From Herbinix sp. (lineage in GTDB: Bacteria; Bacillota; Clostridia; Lachnospirales; Lachnospiraceae), in the NCBI GenBank assembly GCA_029240245.1, contig JARBTJ010000025.1, positions 1 through 58,841 on the forward strand: a stretch of 58,841 nt of DNA, read 5' to 3'. Below, one piece after another: positions 26,468 to 34,255 of the stretch. A program made the position numbers and the translations under genes. Every line of letters begins with the position of its first letter. Within the stretch, counting starts at the first letter, position 1. The notes beneath the pieces were generated by a model. That model made no database searches, had not been told where the DNA came from, and saw only the letters and a list, made by a program, of their open reading frames with translations.

Positions 26468-28771
26468 ATGCTTGAACTAAAAAAGATTAAAAAATCCTAT
26501 ACCGTTGGGGATTTTACGACCGAGGCACTGGATGAAATATCAGTGGTATTTCGTAAACATGAGTTTGTTGCCATTCTTGGTGCAAGTGGCTCTGGAAAAA
26601 CGACCTGCCTAAATGTGATCGGAGGTCTTGACCGATATGATTCCGGTGATTTGATTATCAACGGAAAATCAACCAAGAATTTTAAAGATAAAGATTGGGA
26701 TGCTTACCGTAATAATACCATTGGCTTTGTATTTCAAAGCTATAATCTGATTTCCCATTTGAGTATTGTCTCCAATGTTGAAATGGGTATGACACTCAGT
26801 GGTGTATCCAGGAGTGAAAAACATAGAAAAGCCTTAGAGGTATTAGAAAAGGTTGGTTTAAAGGATCATATGCATAAAAAGCCCGGACAATTGTCGGGTG
26901 GACAGATGCAAAGAGTAGCAATCGCCCGTGCTCTTGCCAATGACCCGGATATTCTGCTTTGCGATGAACCGACCGGTGCCTTAGATACGAAGACCAGCAT
27001 CCAGATCATGGATTTGATTAAGGAAGTGGCTTCAGACAAATTAGTCATTATGGTAACACATAATCCTGAGCTTGCTAATACGTATGCAGACCGTATCGTT
27101 GAATTCCAGGATGGCAAGATAGTGGCAGATTCAAATCCGTTTACGGAGGAATTTAAGGGTGAGGGCTTCCGTTTAAAAAAGACGAGCATGAGTTTTCTTA
27201 CCGCACTCCGTTTATCCTTTAATAACATCAGGACAAAGCTAGGACGAACATTTTTGACAGCATTTGCATCCAGTATCGGTATCATCGGAATCGCTCTGAT
27301 ATTGAGTTTGTCGGTTGGTTTCCAATTCCAGATTGATGATTTTCAAGCAGAAGCGATGACAGAATTTCCGATTCTGATTTCCCAACAGACAACCGAGGTC
27401 GATTCTGAGGCTTTCCGTGAAAGCAGACAGGAAATGATGGACCAAATGATGGGCGATGTGGAATATGTTGATTCCGATGAGGTATATATTTACGATAACG
27501 CAGAAAGACAGGCGCAGCACACAAATATTTTCACGGATGATTATATGGACTATCTAAATCAGATTGATCCCTCTATCAGTAAGAGTATAGGTTACACCAG
27601 AACCGTTGGATTAAATCTGGTGATGGATAAGGACGGTAAGGTATCCCAGTTAAAAACTCAGAATATTAAATTCGCATCCTATCCTACCGCTTTATCCGAG
27701 ATAAGTTATCTGGAGGATAATTATGATGTATTAGCCGGTGCCTATCCTCAAAATGAAACTGAGTTGGTACTTGTAGTGGACAATAAAAACCGGATTGAGA
27801 ATGTAATAGCGAAGGAGCTTGGATTTGATACTGAAAATCTGGAAAGCATTAAATTCACCGATCTTGTTGGTATAGAGTTAAAGGCTGTTATGAATAACGA
27901 CTATTATGTACCGACCGAATACGGCGGATATACGATTAGTCAGGACTTAGATGCTTTATATCAAGCAGAAAACAATATTAATTTAAAAATTGTCGGTATA
28001 TTACGCGCTAAGGAAGAGGTACATTTCCCGGTTGTTCAGGAGGGTATCGCATATCATGATAGTCTGGCACAAAGAATCATTGATTCATCCAAGCAATCTG
28101 ACATCGTAAAGAGTCAGGAGGAAGCAGATCATAATGTACTCTCGATGGAGAAGATCGATGAGGAAGGGAAGAAGCAGATGCTTACCTATCTGGGTGGTAA
28201 TGCAACTCCTTATTTAATCACAATATATCCGATCAACTTTGAGACGAAAGACGAAATACTGAATTATCTGGATGAATACAATGCTACTCAGGCTGAGGAT
28301 AAGGATAAAATCGTTTATACGGATTTAGCTGAGACCATTACCGGCATGACAAGTGGAATTATGGATGGTATCACTATGGTATTAGTTGCATTTGCATCAA
28401 CCTCCCTCATTGTCAGTCTGATTATGATCAGTATCATAACCTATACTTCGGTTTTGGAGAGAACAAAGGAAATCGGTATATTAAAAGCGCTTGGGGCCAG
28501 AAAAAAGGATATCTCCCGTGTATTTGATGCTGAAACCTTTATTCTGGGTGTATTTTCAGGTGTACTGGGTATCCTGATCGCTTGGCTCTTAACCTTCCCA
28601 ATTAATACGCTCATTTACAAAGCAACTGAGTTGGAACATGTGGCAAGGCTTCAGCCTTCCCATGCAGTTACCCTGATTATTATCAGCACCATTCTCACCA
28701 TGATTGGCGGACATATTCCGGCGAGAATGGCAGCAAAGAAGGATGCGGTAGAAGCCTTAAGAAGTGAGTAA
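26468..28771 (+). CDS. MacB/FtsX-type ABC transporter, fused ATPase and permease
   Basis: A 767-residue fusion. Residues 1-225 form a LolD/MacB-like ATPase with Walker A GASGSGKTT, signature [15 protein letters not shown] and Walker B ILLCDEPTGALD. A single membrane segment near 265-285 is followed by a 330-residue extracytoplasmic domain. The final 160 residues have three FtsX-type membrane helices, including MISIITYTSVLERTKEIGILKALGA. The ATG follows GTGAGGATC. Such proteins act by mechanotransmission rather than classical transport, for example in peptide export or cell-envelope stress, but the role here cannot be read from sequence. It has no partner gene nearby. Confidence 0.9.
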   Translation: MLELKKIKKSYTVGDFTTEALDEISVVFRKHEFVAILGASGSGKTTCLNVIGGLDRYDSGDLIINGKSTKNFKDKDWDAYRNNTIGFVFQSYNLISHLSIVSNVEMGMTLSGVSRSEKHRKALEVLEKVGLKDHMHKKPGQLSGGQMQRVAIARALANDPDILLCDEPTGALDTKTSIQIMDLIKEVASDKLVIMVTHNPELANTYADRIVEFQDGKIVADSNPFTEEFKGEGFRLKKTSMSFLTALRLSFNNIRTKLGRTFLTAFASSIGIIGIALILSLSVGFQFQIDDFQAEAMTEFPILISQQTTEVDSEAFRESRQEMMDQMMGDVEYVDSDEVYIYDNAERQAQHTNIFTDDYMDYLNQIDPSISKSIGYTRTVGLNLVMDKDGKVSQLKTQNIKFASYPTALSEISYLEDNYDVLAGAYPQNETELVLVVDNKNRIENVIAKELGFDTENLESIKFTDLVGIELKAVMNNDYYVPTEYGGYTISQDLDALYQAENNINLKIVGILRAKEEVHFPVVQEGIAYHDSLAQRIIDSSKQSDIVKSQEEADHNVLSMEKIDEEGKKQMLTYLGGNATPYLITIYPINFETKDEILNYLDEYNATQAEDKDKIVYTDLAETITGMTSGIMDGITMVLVAFASTSLIVSLIMISIITYTSVLERTKEIGILKALGARKKDISRVFDAETFILGVFSGVLGILIAWLLTFPINTLIYKATELEHVARLQPSHAVTLIIISTILTMIGGHIPARMAAKKDAVEALRSE

Positions 28772-28814
28772 GCAGGCCTACAGAAAACCGATGATATGAT
28801 TTGCGTAATAATAT

Positions 28815-28934
28815 GATTTTAGTTTCAAAAGGTGTTGCGCACATTTCTGGATACAATACATTGCCATGCAAGTAAGCTTCAATTTACAATTTATTGTAGC
28901 AGGAAAGCCTGAGGGCACTTTGAACATTTCAACC
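28815..28934. repeat. MITE-B copy 1 (diverged palindrome)
   Basis: An imperfect 120-bp palindrome 43 bp after the ABC gene. It shares with the copies at 30645 and 45026 the order GGTGTTGCGCAC..., ATACAATA, a central AAGCTT, TATTGTAGCA and a terminal TTTCAACC. It is the most diverged of the three. Confidence 0.7.
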
Positions 28935-28948
28935 TAATATAAAAAGGA

Positions 28949-28996
28949 TAAAAGAAGGAGCATGCTGGTATAGTATAATCCTTCTTTTATTTTTTT
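28949..28996 (+). terminator. Terminator after the MacB-like gene
   Basis: TAAAAGAAGGA (28949-28959) pairs with TCCTTCTTTTA (28979-28989), followed by TTTTTTT. Confidence 0.8.
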
Positions 28997-29037
28997 AAGC
29001 AGGTGATTGAAATAAAGGATTGATAAAAATTTGATGT

Positions 29038-29066
29038 TTGACATAGTATTGCCGGTGGGATATTAT
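29038..29066 (+). promoter_or_regulatory. Strong promoter upstream of the M16 peptidase
   Basis: Consensus TTGACA (29038-29043), a 17-base spacer, then TATTAT (29061-29066). Transcription would begin near 29073, leaving about 290 untranslated bases before the peptidase ATG. Apart from AT-rich sequence, nothing further is seen in 29073-29366. Confidence 0.7.
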
Positions 29067-29366
29067 GTATTTAATACTGAGCATTGCCATGACGTTCATT
29101 ATTATAAATACTGTTGTGTTATATTTTAAACATATTTGTATTCAGGCATCAAGGTTAGCAAGGCGTTTATGTATATCTGCTGTACATAAGTTGGTTCTGT
29201 TATACATAGGTATAATAAGGAACTATACGAAGCAGGATACATTTAATTAATCAAGTTATAATATTAGTAGATCGAAGTTCAATATTCTATTACAAAAAAT
29301 TCATTTTAATACATTTAATACATTTATTACAATGAGTAATTACAATACCTTTCGAAAGGAATATAC

Positions 29367-30623
29367 ATGACAACGACGAAAAAATTATCTAATGGAATCA
29401 CCGTGGTTATGGAGGAATTACCGTATCTACGCAGCGCATCCTTCGGTATCTGGGTTAAAGTAGGATCTGCAAATGAGGATGAAAATAATAACGGTATAGC
29501 CCATATGATTGAACATATGCTATTTAAGGGTACACAAAATAATAGTGCAAAACAGATTGCGGACGAGATGGCGAAGATCGGTGGCAATATGAATGCATTT
29601 ACAAGCAAGGAGTGTACCTCTTATTATGCGACAACCCTAAGTGAACATTTACCGATTGCAATACGAATACTTGCAGATATGCTGAGCAATTCATTAATTG
29701 AGGAAAAGGCATTAAAAAAAGAGAAGAGCGTCATTATTGAAGAGATTGATATGTATGATGATTCGCCGGAGGATTTGGTTCACGAAATGCTACAACAAAG
29801 AGTCTGGTCGGATCATCCGTTAGGATATCTGATTTCAGGAACCAAGAAGGTAGTACGTAAGGTAAGCCGAGCGCAGATTCTCGATTTTATGGACACCTAT
29901 TATGTTGGAGAAAATATGATTATTTCGATCGCCGGTGGCTTTGATCCGGATAACGTCCTGGTGCTTTTAGAAAAGGAGTTCGGAGTCATTAGGGCTAAAA
30001 GCTCAAAAGACTTATCAAAAAAAGAAGTACCGGTTTATCACAAGGTATTATGCAAAAGAAATAAGGACATCGAGCAGCTTCACTGCAATATCGCCTTTGA
30101 TTGTATTTCCTATTTATCAGAGGAGCGGTATGTGATGACTGTCTTAAATTCCATCTTTGGAGGCAGCATCAATTCGAGGCTGTTCCAGAAAATCAGGGAA
30201 AACAGCGGTTTAACTTATTCCATTTATTCCTATGGCAGCTCCTATCGGGAAACCGGATTGTTTCAGATTTATGCTGCGATGAATCCGGCGCAGACCGCGA
30301 CAGTTTTTAAGAAAATATTAAAAATCATCGAAGAGATTAAGAAAAAAGGTGTAACGCAGGAAGAGCTTCAGATGACCAAGGAACAGATTAAGACGGAGAT
30401 CATCCTGGGAAATGAAAGTGCCAAGAGTCGCATGAACTCTAACGGAAAATCCATGATCAACCGAGGACGTATCATTACGATGGAGGAAATGGTGGCAGGC
30501 CTCGATTCCGTCACGCTGGAAGCAATCAGGGATTTCGCAAACCGTTATTTTAATGCTTCCACATGCTCTGTTTCCTTAGTCGGTAACCTAAAAGAGGTTG
30601 ATATCTCGGCATTAGTCGGATAA
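29367..30623 (+). CDS. M16-family zinc peptidase (YmxG/MlpA-like)
   Basis: A 418-residue processing-peptidase-like protein. The inverted zinc motif HMIEH (His46, Glu49, His50) lies within GIAHMIEHMLFKGT; the third metal ligand should be a Glu in the helix VIIEEIDMYDDSPEDL. The second domain (from about 230) has the inactive M16 partner fold, including FGGSINSRLFQKIRENSGLTYSIYS. The ATG follows AAAGGAA. A homologous gene lies just downstream of pnp in Bacillus, so the position fits that cluster. Physiological substrate unknown; cytoplasmic, since no signal peptide is present. Confidence 0.92.
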   Translation: MTTTKKLSNGITVVMEELPYLRSASFGIWVKVGSANEDENNNGIAHMIEHMLFKGTQNNSAKQIADEMAKIGGNMNAFTSKECTSYYATTLSEHLPIAIRILADMLSNSLIEEKALKKEKSVIIEEIDMYDDSPEDLVHEMLQQRVWSDHPLGYLISGTKKVVRKVSRAQILDFMDTYYVGENMIISIAGGFDPDNVLVLLEKEFGVIRAKSSKDLSKKEVPVYHKVLCKRNKDIEQLHCNIAFDCISYLSEERYVMTVLNSIFGGSINSRLFQKIRENSGLTYSIYSYGSSYRETGLFQIYAAMNPAQTATVFKKILKIIEEIKKKGVTQEELQMTKEQIKTEIILGNESAKSRMNSNGKSMINRGRIITMEEMVAGLDSVTLEAIRDFANRYFNASTCSVSLVGNLKEVDISALVG

Positions 30624-30644
30624 AAGACATAATAAATAATATAT

Positions 30645-30764
30645 GGTTAAAGTGTCTATTGGTGCTACGCACTTTTCATGCTACAATATACTGATATGGA
30701 AGCTAGCTTGCATATCAATATATTGTAGCACGAAAGCACCGAAGGTGCTTTTGACTCTTTAACC
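30645..30764. repeat. MITE-B copy 2
   Basis: A 120-bp imperfect palindrome beginning GGTTAAAGTGTC and ending GACTCTTTAACC, centred on AAGCTAGCTT. Its reverse complement is nearly identical to the copy at 45026-45144, apart from the diverged outer end of that copy. It begins 21 bp after the peptidase stop codon and is flanked on both sides by ATATAT. Confidence 0.85.
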
Positions 30765-30806
30765 ATATATAAAACAATATAAGAATTCAAAAAGGGGGTT
30801 TGCATT

Positions 30807-31487
30807 ATGAAATATCAAATTATTGGAGAACCATTACCGGTGGTTACCTGCCAGGTTAATCCGGGAGAAACGCTGATCACAGAACGGGGTTCGATGAGCT
30901 GGATGAGTCCGAACATGAAAATGGAGACATCCACAAACGGTGGAATTGGCAAGGCTCTTGGAAGAATGTTTTCCGGAGATTCTATTTTCCAAAACCGCTA
31001 TACTGCCATGGGGGGAGAAGGTATGATTGCGTTTGCCTCCAGCTTTCCCGGTTCTATCCGTGCCTTCGAAATCAGCCCCGGCAACAATATGATTGTACAG
31101 AAATCTGCATTTCTGGCTTCGGAAGCAGGAGTTGAGCTATCTGTGCATTTTCAGAAGAAATTAGGAGCAGGTCTTTTTGGTGGAGAAGGCTTTATTATGC
31201 AGAAGCTCTCCGGACATGGTACCGCTTTTGTTGAAATTGATGGGTATGCGATGGAATATGTACTTCAGCCCGGACAGTCCATGATAATCGATACCGGTTA
31301 TCTGGCAGCTATGACAGAGGGTGTTCATATGGAAATACAAACGGTTCCCGGTGTGAAAAACATGCTGTTTGGGGGCGAGGGCATCTTTAATACGGTGGTT
31401 ACCGGACCGGGCAAGATCATTCTTCAAACCATGCCGGTGAGTAATGTAGCTCAAACGTTAAGACCATTTTTCCCTTCGGCAAAATAA
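30807..31487 (+). CDS. TIGR00266/AIM24-family protein
   Basis: A 226-residue beta-rich protein of the TIGR00266/AIM24 family; the function in bacteria is unknown. Typical parts are the start MKYQIIGEPLPVVTCQVNPGE, then ERGSMSWMSPNMKMET, and two glycine-rich repeats: FGGEGFIMQKLSGHGTAFVEI and FGGEGIFNTVVTGPGKIILQT. The ATG follows AAAGGGGG. It has no signal peptide or membrane segment. It stands alone, between a MITE-B copy and a 14-bp hairpin at 31597. Confidence 0.9.
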   Translation: MKYQIIGEPLPVVTCQVNPGETLITERGSMSWMSPNMKMETSTNGGIGKALGRMFSGDSIFQNRYTAMGGEGMIAFASSFPGSIRAFEISPGNNMIVQKSAFLASEAGVELSVHFQKKLGAGLFGGEGFIMQKLSGHGTAFVEIDGYAMEYVLQPGQSMIIDTGYLAAMTEGVHMEIQTVPGVKNMLFGGEGIFNTVVTGPGKIILQTMPVSNVAQTLRPFFPSAK

Positions 31488-31596
31488 ACTATTTTTCTAA
31501 CGAATGCTTTAATAGTCTAGGGCTTTATGAAATCATAAGCTTTAGCAACTTGAGGATCGAACAAAACGTAACTATAGTGAAGCATAAACTTATATA

Positions 31597-31633
31597 GAAA
31601 GATACCATGAATGGTTTCATCATGGTATCTTTC
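31597..31633. terminator. Bidirectional hairpin between convergent genes
   Basis: GAAAGATACCATGA (31597-31610) is perfectly complementary to TCATGGTATCTTTC (31620-31633). A poor U-tract follows on either strand, so termination is likely but not certain. It lies between convergent transcription units. Confidence 0.6.
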
Positions 31634-31744
31634 CTAATATATAATATTGCTTTATGTAGGCGCCTTTATTATTTAATAACCAAGGGTAAGTGGCGTTCTT
31701 CCATTTTATTTTGCATCTATTAAAACTTATTCAATTTCTATATA

Positions 31745-31892
31745 GGTGATTGCGAAACAATATAGTTTATGCTATTGCACACACAACACATACTATTCCT
31801 CCGCTCCAACGCTTCCTACGGGCTTAACTTCCGCTCCGGAGTAGTATATGCTGTGTGCGCAATTAATATCGATTTTGAGTTTCGCAATCGCC
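31745..31892. mobile_element. MITE-A copy 3 (complete, with target duplication)
   Basis: The element is 148 bp. Its ends are GGTGATTGCGAAAC and GTTTCGCAATCGCC, inverted repeats with one mismatch. Inner arms (ACACACAACACATACTATTCC and its near-complement before TGTGTGCGC) extend the symmetry. It is flanked by TTCAATTTCTATATA (31730-31744) and TTCAATTTCTATACA (31893-31907), a 15-bp duplication with one difference. It has no coding capacity, so it is a non-autonomous element; the parent transposase is unknown. Confidence 0.88.
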
Positions 31893-32789
31893 TTCAATTT
31901 CTATACAATAGGAGGTTTCAAATTGTGTACCTGCTTCTAAGGAATTTCCCCATTCACGGTCTTCTAAGTTACCGTTAAAGCCGGTGCTGTCGCAGCGGCC
32001 ATACCAGGGTTCGATGCAGACAAAAGGTGCTTGTTTCATGGAGGGTGACCACAAGCCAAAGAGTGGCGCGTCAAACGTCACGGTTACATAAGGCTTTTTA
32101 TCCGGTGTCAGTAATGCTACGCTATGGCATTGATCATGTTCAATGATGAGAGCATCATGGTCAAACATATGGTTATCAATTTGCACAAGACCCTGTTCGG
32201 TGGATAGAACAGCCTGTTCCTCGAAGGATTTTTTAACTACCAGACCGCAGCTGTCATCCACCTGCAGATAATGAAGCGGCTCCTTGGTATCAAATAAGAA
32301 GTAATAATCCTCCTGACGGAAATTTTCATCTATAGGACATAAAAATCCGGGATGACCTCCGATGGAAAAATACAGGGTGGAAGTATTCGAATTGGTTACC
32401 TTCCACATCACTCGGATCTTATTATTGACAAGTTCATAACCAATTTCTAATCGGAAACGGAAAGGGTAAACCTTCAGGGTTTCCTCTGTTTCCTGTAAGG
32501 ACAACCAAATTTGGGAAGCGGTCTTTTCTTTCACGGTAAAAACCATATCCCTGGCGAAGCCATGCTGAGGAAGGGTATAGGTTTTTTCCTGATAAGTATA
32601 GGTACGGTTTTTTAAGCTTCCTACAATCGGGAACAGGATGGGTGAGTTTCTTTTCCAATAAGCGGGATCTGCATTCCATAGATACTGCTTTTGGTTTTTT
32701 ACATTCAGGATGGAAATAAGCTCTGCTCCGAATTCATTTACCTGGATTTCCAGGAAATCATTTTTCAAACTGTGAACTGACTCTGACAT
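31863..32789 (-). CDS. Aldose 1-epimerase-like protein (galactose mutarotase fold), tail altered by MITE-A
   Basis: A 308-residue protein of the LacX/YeaD-like branch of the aldose 1-epimerase superfamily. Features are LKNDFLEIQVNEFGAELISI at the start, then LWNADPAYWKRNSPILFPIVGSL, LPQHGFARDM, GGHPGFLCPI and FVCIEPWYGRCDS. It should interconvert sugar anomers or bind a hexose-phosphate; the substrate is not known. It lies 19 bp downstream of a phosphatase gene and is probably co-transcribed. The last nine residues (GDCETQNRY) come from the end of the MITE-A element. The flank beyond the element still reads IEIE then stop, so the original protein ended nine residues earlier. Activity is probably preserved, since only the tail changed. 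Confidence 0.9.
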   Translation of the reverse strand: MSESVHSLKNDFLEIQVNEFGAELISILNVKNQKQYLWNADPAYWKRNSPILFPIVGSLKNRTYTYQEKTYTLPQHGFARDMVFTVKEKTASQIWLSLQETEETLKVYPFRFRLEIGYELVNNKIRVMWKVTNSNTSTLYFSIGGHPGFLCPIDENFRQEDYYFLFDTKEPLHYLQVDDSCGLVVKKSFEEQAVLSTEQGLVQIDNHMFDHDALIIEHDQCHSVALLTPDKKPYVTVTFDAPLFGLWSPSMKQAPFVCIEPWYGRCDSTGFNGNLEDREWGNSLEAGTQFETSYCIEIEGDCETQNRY

Positions 32790-32808
32790 AACTACCTCCC
32801 GGGTAACT

Positions 32809-33591
32809 TTATATTATATAGAAATGCTTCAGTGCATTGGCAATTCCGTCGTTATCGACATCATCTGTGATATAGGATACCATCTCCAGGATTTCTTTAC
32901 AAGAGTTTCCCATTCCGATACTATACTTTACATACTGAAGCATCGTTAAATCATTGGTGCTGTCACCCAGGGCAAAGGTGTTTTCATGTGGGATATTCAG
33001 ATGGTTTAGAAGAAATTCAATACCGGTTGCCTTGGAATAATTCTTTGGGACTACTTCGGTAAAATGCTTGGATCGCCTAATGAAATCTAAGGCTTCTTTG
33101 TATTTGTCATAAAACAGCTTGTAATTTTCGTCAGATTCCGACCAGATACAGAATTTATCAAAGGAGATATCTTTATCATTCCAGCTCTTAACATTATGTT
33201 TTAATGCCTGCTCCTCTTTGATCTTACGCACGACTTGATTCTTGATGTGATTATCGTAATAAACGGCCTGCTTACCCTCTAGGATACCTTCGATATTTAA
33301 GACTCGCAAATCCTCAATCAACTCTTTCACTAGCTCGGGAGATAATGTAGTCTGATGTAGAATTTCGTCGTGATAAGTGATATAGGTTCCACAGCCACAT
33401 ACATAGCCGTCGAAGCCGATATTGGTGATATTCTCATCAAGTTCGGCCAGGGTACGGCCGGTATTGATGAAGACAAGATGACCGTTACTTTGCGCCTGCT
33501 TGATGGCTGCTTTAGTACTGTCCGAAATTTTAGAAGTTCTGTGACTTAATATGGTGCCGTCAATATCAAAAAATAGGATGTTAGAATTCAT
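32809..33591 (-). CDS. Cof-type HAD phosphatase
   Basis: A 260-residue haloacid-dehalogenase phosphatase of the Cof/IIB group, which hydrolyses sugar phosphates or similar small substrates. Motif 1 is FFDIDGTI (about 6-13), motif 2 FINTGR, motif 3 contains the Lys in NYSKATGIEFL, and motif 4 is ALGDSTNDLTML. The cap domain lies between motifs 2 and 3. The ATG follows AAAGGTAAG. It precedes the mutarotase-like gene in one operon, which suggests sugar metabolism, but the substrate is not identified. Confidence 0.92.
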   Translation of the reverse strand: MNSNILFFDIDGTILSHRTSKISDSTKAAIKQAQSNGHLVFINTGRTLAELDENITNIGFDGYVCGCGTYITYHDEILHQTTLSPELVKELIEDLRVLNIEGILEGKQAVYYDNHIKNQVVRKIKEEQALKHNVKSWNDKDISFDKFCIWSESDENYKLFYDKYKEALDFIRRSKHFTEVVPKNYSKATGIEFLLNHLNIPHENTFALGDSTNDLTMLQYVKYSIGMGNSCKEILEMVSYITDDVDNDGIANALKHFYII

Positions 33592-33811
33592 AATCAGGCT
33601 TACCTTTCTAGGTTACTAAGTATTTACCGAGACATAAAAATTTGGATAAAAGACACCTAAGTATTCTAGCATATTTTGTCGGATACGAAAAGTGTCAAAA
33701 AATACATGATAAAATAACGCTAGAAAATTTAAATGCGAATAAAATTGGAATTATAAATTTAACCTGAATTATTCCGGGTGTCGTAGAAAAAATATTTAGC
33801 AAAATATAACC

Positions 33812-33839
33812 TTGACATTATTTATTTGAATGATATAAT
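33812..33839 (+). promoter_or_regulatory. thrS promoter
   Basis: Consensus TTGACA (33812-33817), 16 bases, TATAAT (33834-33839). Confidence 0.8.
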
Positions 33840-33845
33840 ACAGTT

Positions 33846-34163
33846 AAATACTTATAAAACGTTGACGAGACGAGTAATATGTGGAAGATTTCAGAGAGAG
33901 ATATGAATTGGTGTGAATATCTCATTTGGAAGCATATGAAAACTACCTCTGAGTGACCCCAATCCGGTCCGGTGATTCCGTTACCATCAGAACAGGAAAC
34001 TTGATTTTATTAGGCGGTTGCTTAGTATGAATCGGTACAACATAGCTTGTTCATAAATAAAGTGGGTGCTATAAACACCAATAAGGGTGGAACCGCGACG
34101 TAACTATACGCTCGTCCCTTTCGATTTAAGAAGCATAAGTCGAAAGAGACGGGCTTTTTATAT
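33846..34163 (+). promoter_or_regulatory. T-box leader, threonine type
   Basis: A tRNA-sensing leader. The conserved T-box AGGGTGGAACCGCG lies at 34084-34097; its TGG binds the tRNA acceptor end. The terminator alternative is CGTCCCTTTCGA paired with TCGAAAGAGACGGGC, then TTTTT (34113-34163). Stem I contains CAGAGAGAGA and, opposite, CTACCTCTGAG; the likely specifier ACC (Thr) is 33945-33947, and the adjacent ACT is also Thr. Uncharged tRNA-Thr should prevent termination and raise thrS expression. Confidence 0.92.
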
Positions 34164-34171
34164 GCTTCTTC

Positions 34172-34220
34172 ATATCTGTTGTGTGCGCAATCTATACAGG
34201 ATATGAGTTTCGCAATTGCC
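34172..34220. mobile_element. MITE-A copy 4 (right-end fragment)
   Basis: TGTTGTGTGCGCAATCTATA, then GGATATGAGTTTCGCAATTGCC, match the right end of the complete element. It lies between the T-box terminator and the thrS ribosome site, so it is part of the mRNA. Confidence 0.75.
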
Positions 34221-34255
34221 TTTAAATGGATTAGAATTTTGAAAGGAGAATTTCA

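Noticed and set aside
29065..29250. 61-codon frame starting MYLILSIAMTF
   Set aside because: Its ATG overlaps the -10 box of a consensus promoter and would lie upstream of the transcript start; GGTGGG upstream is in the promoter spacer. No family was recognised.
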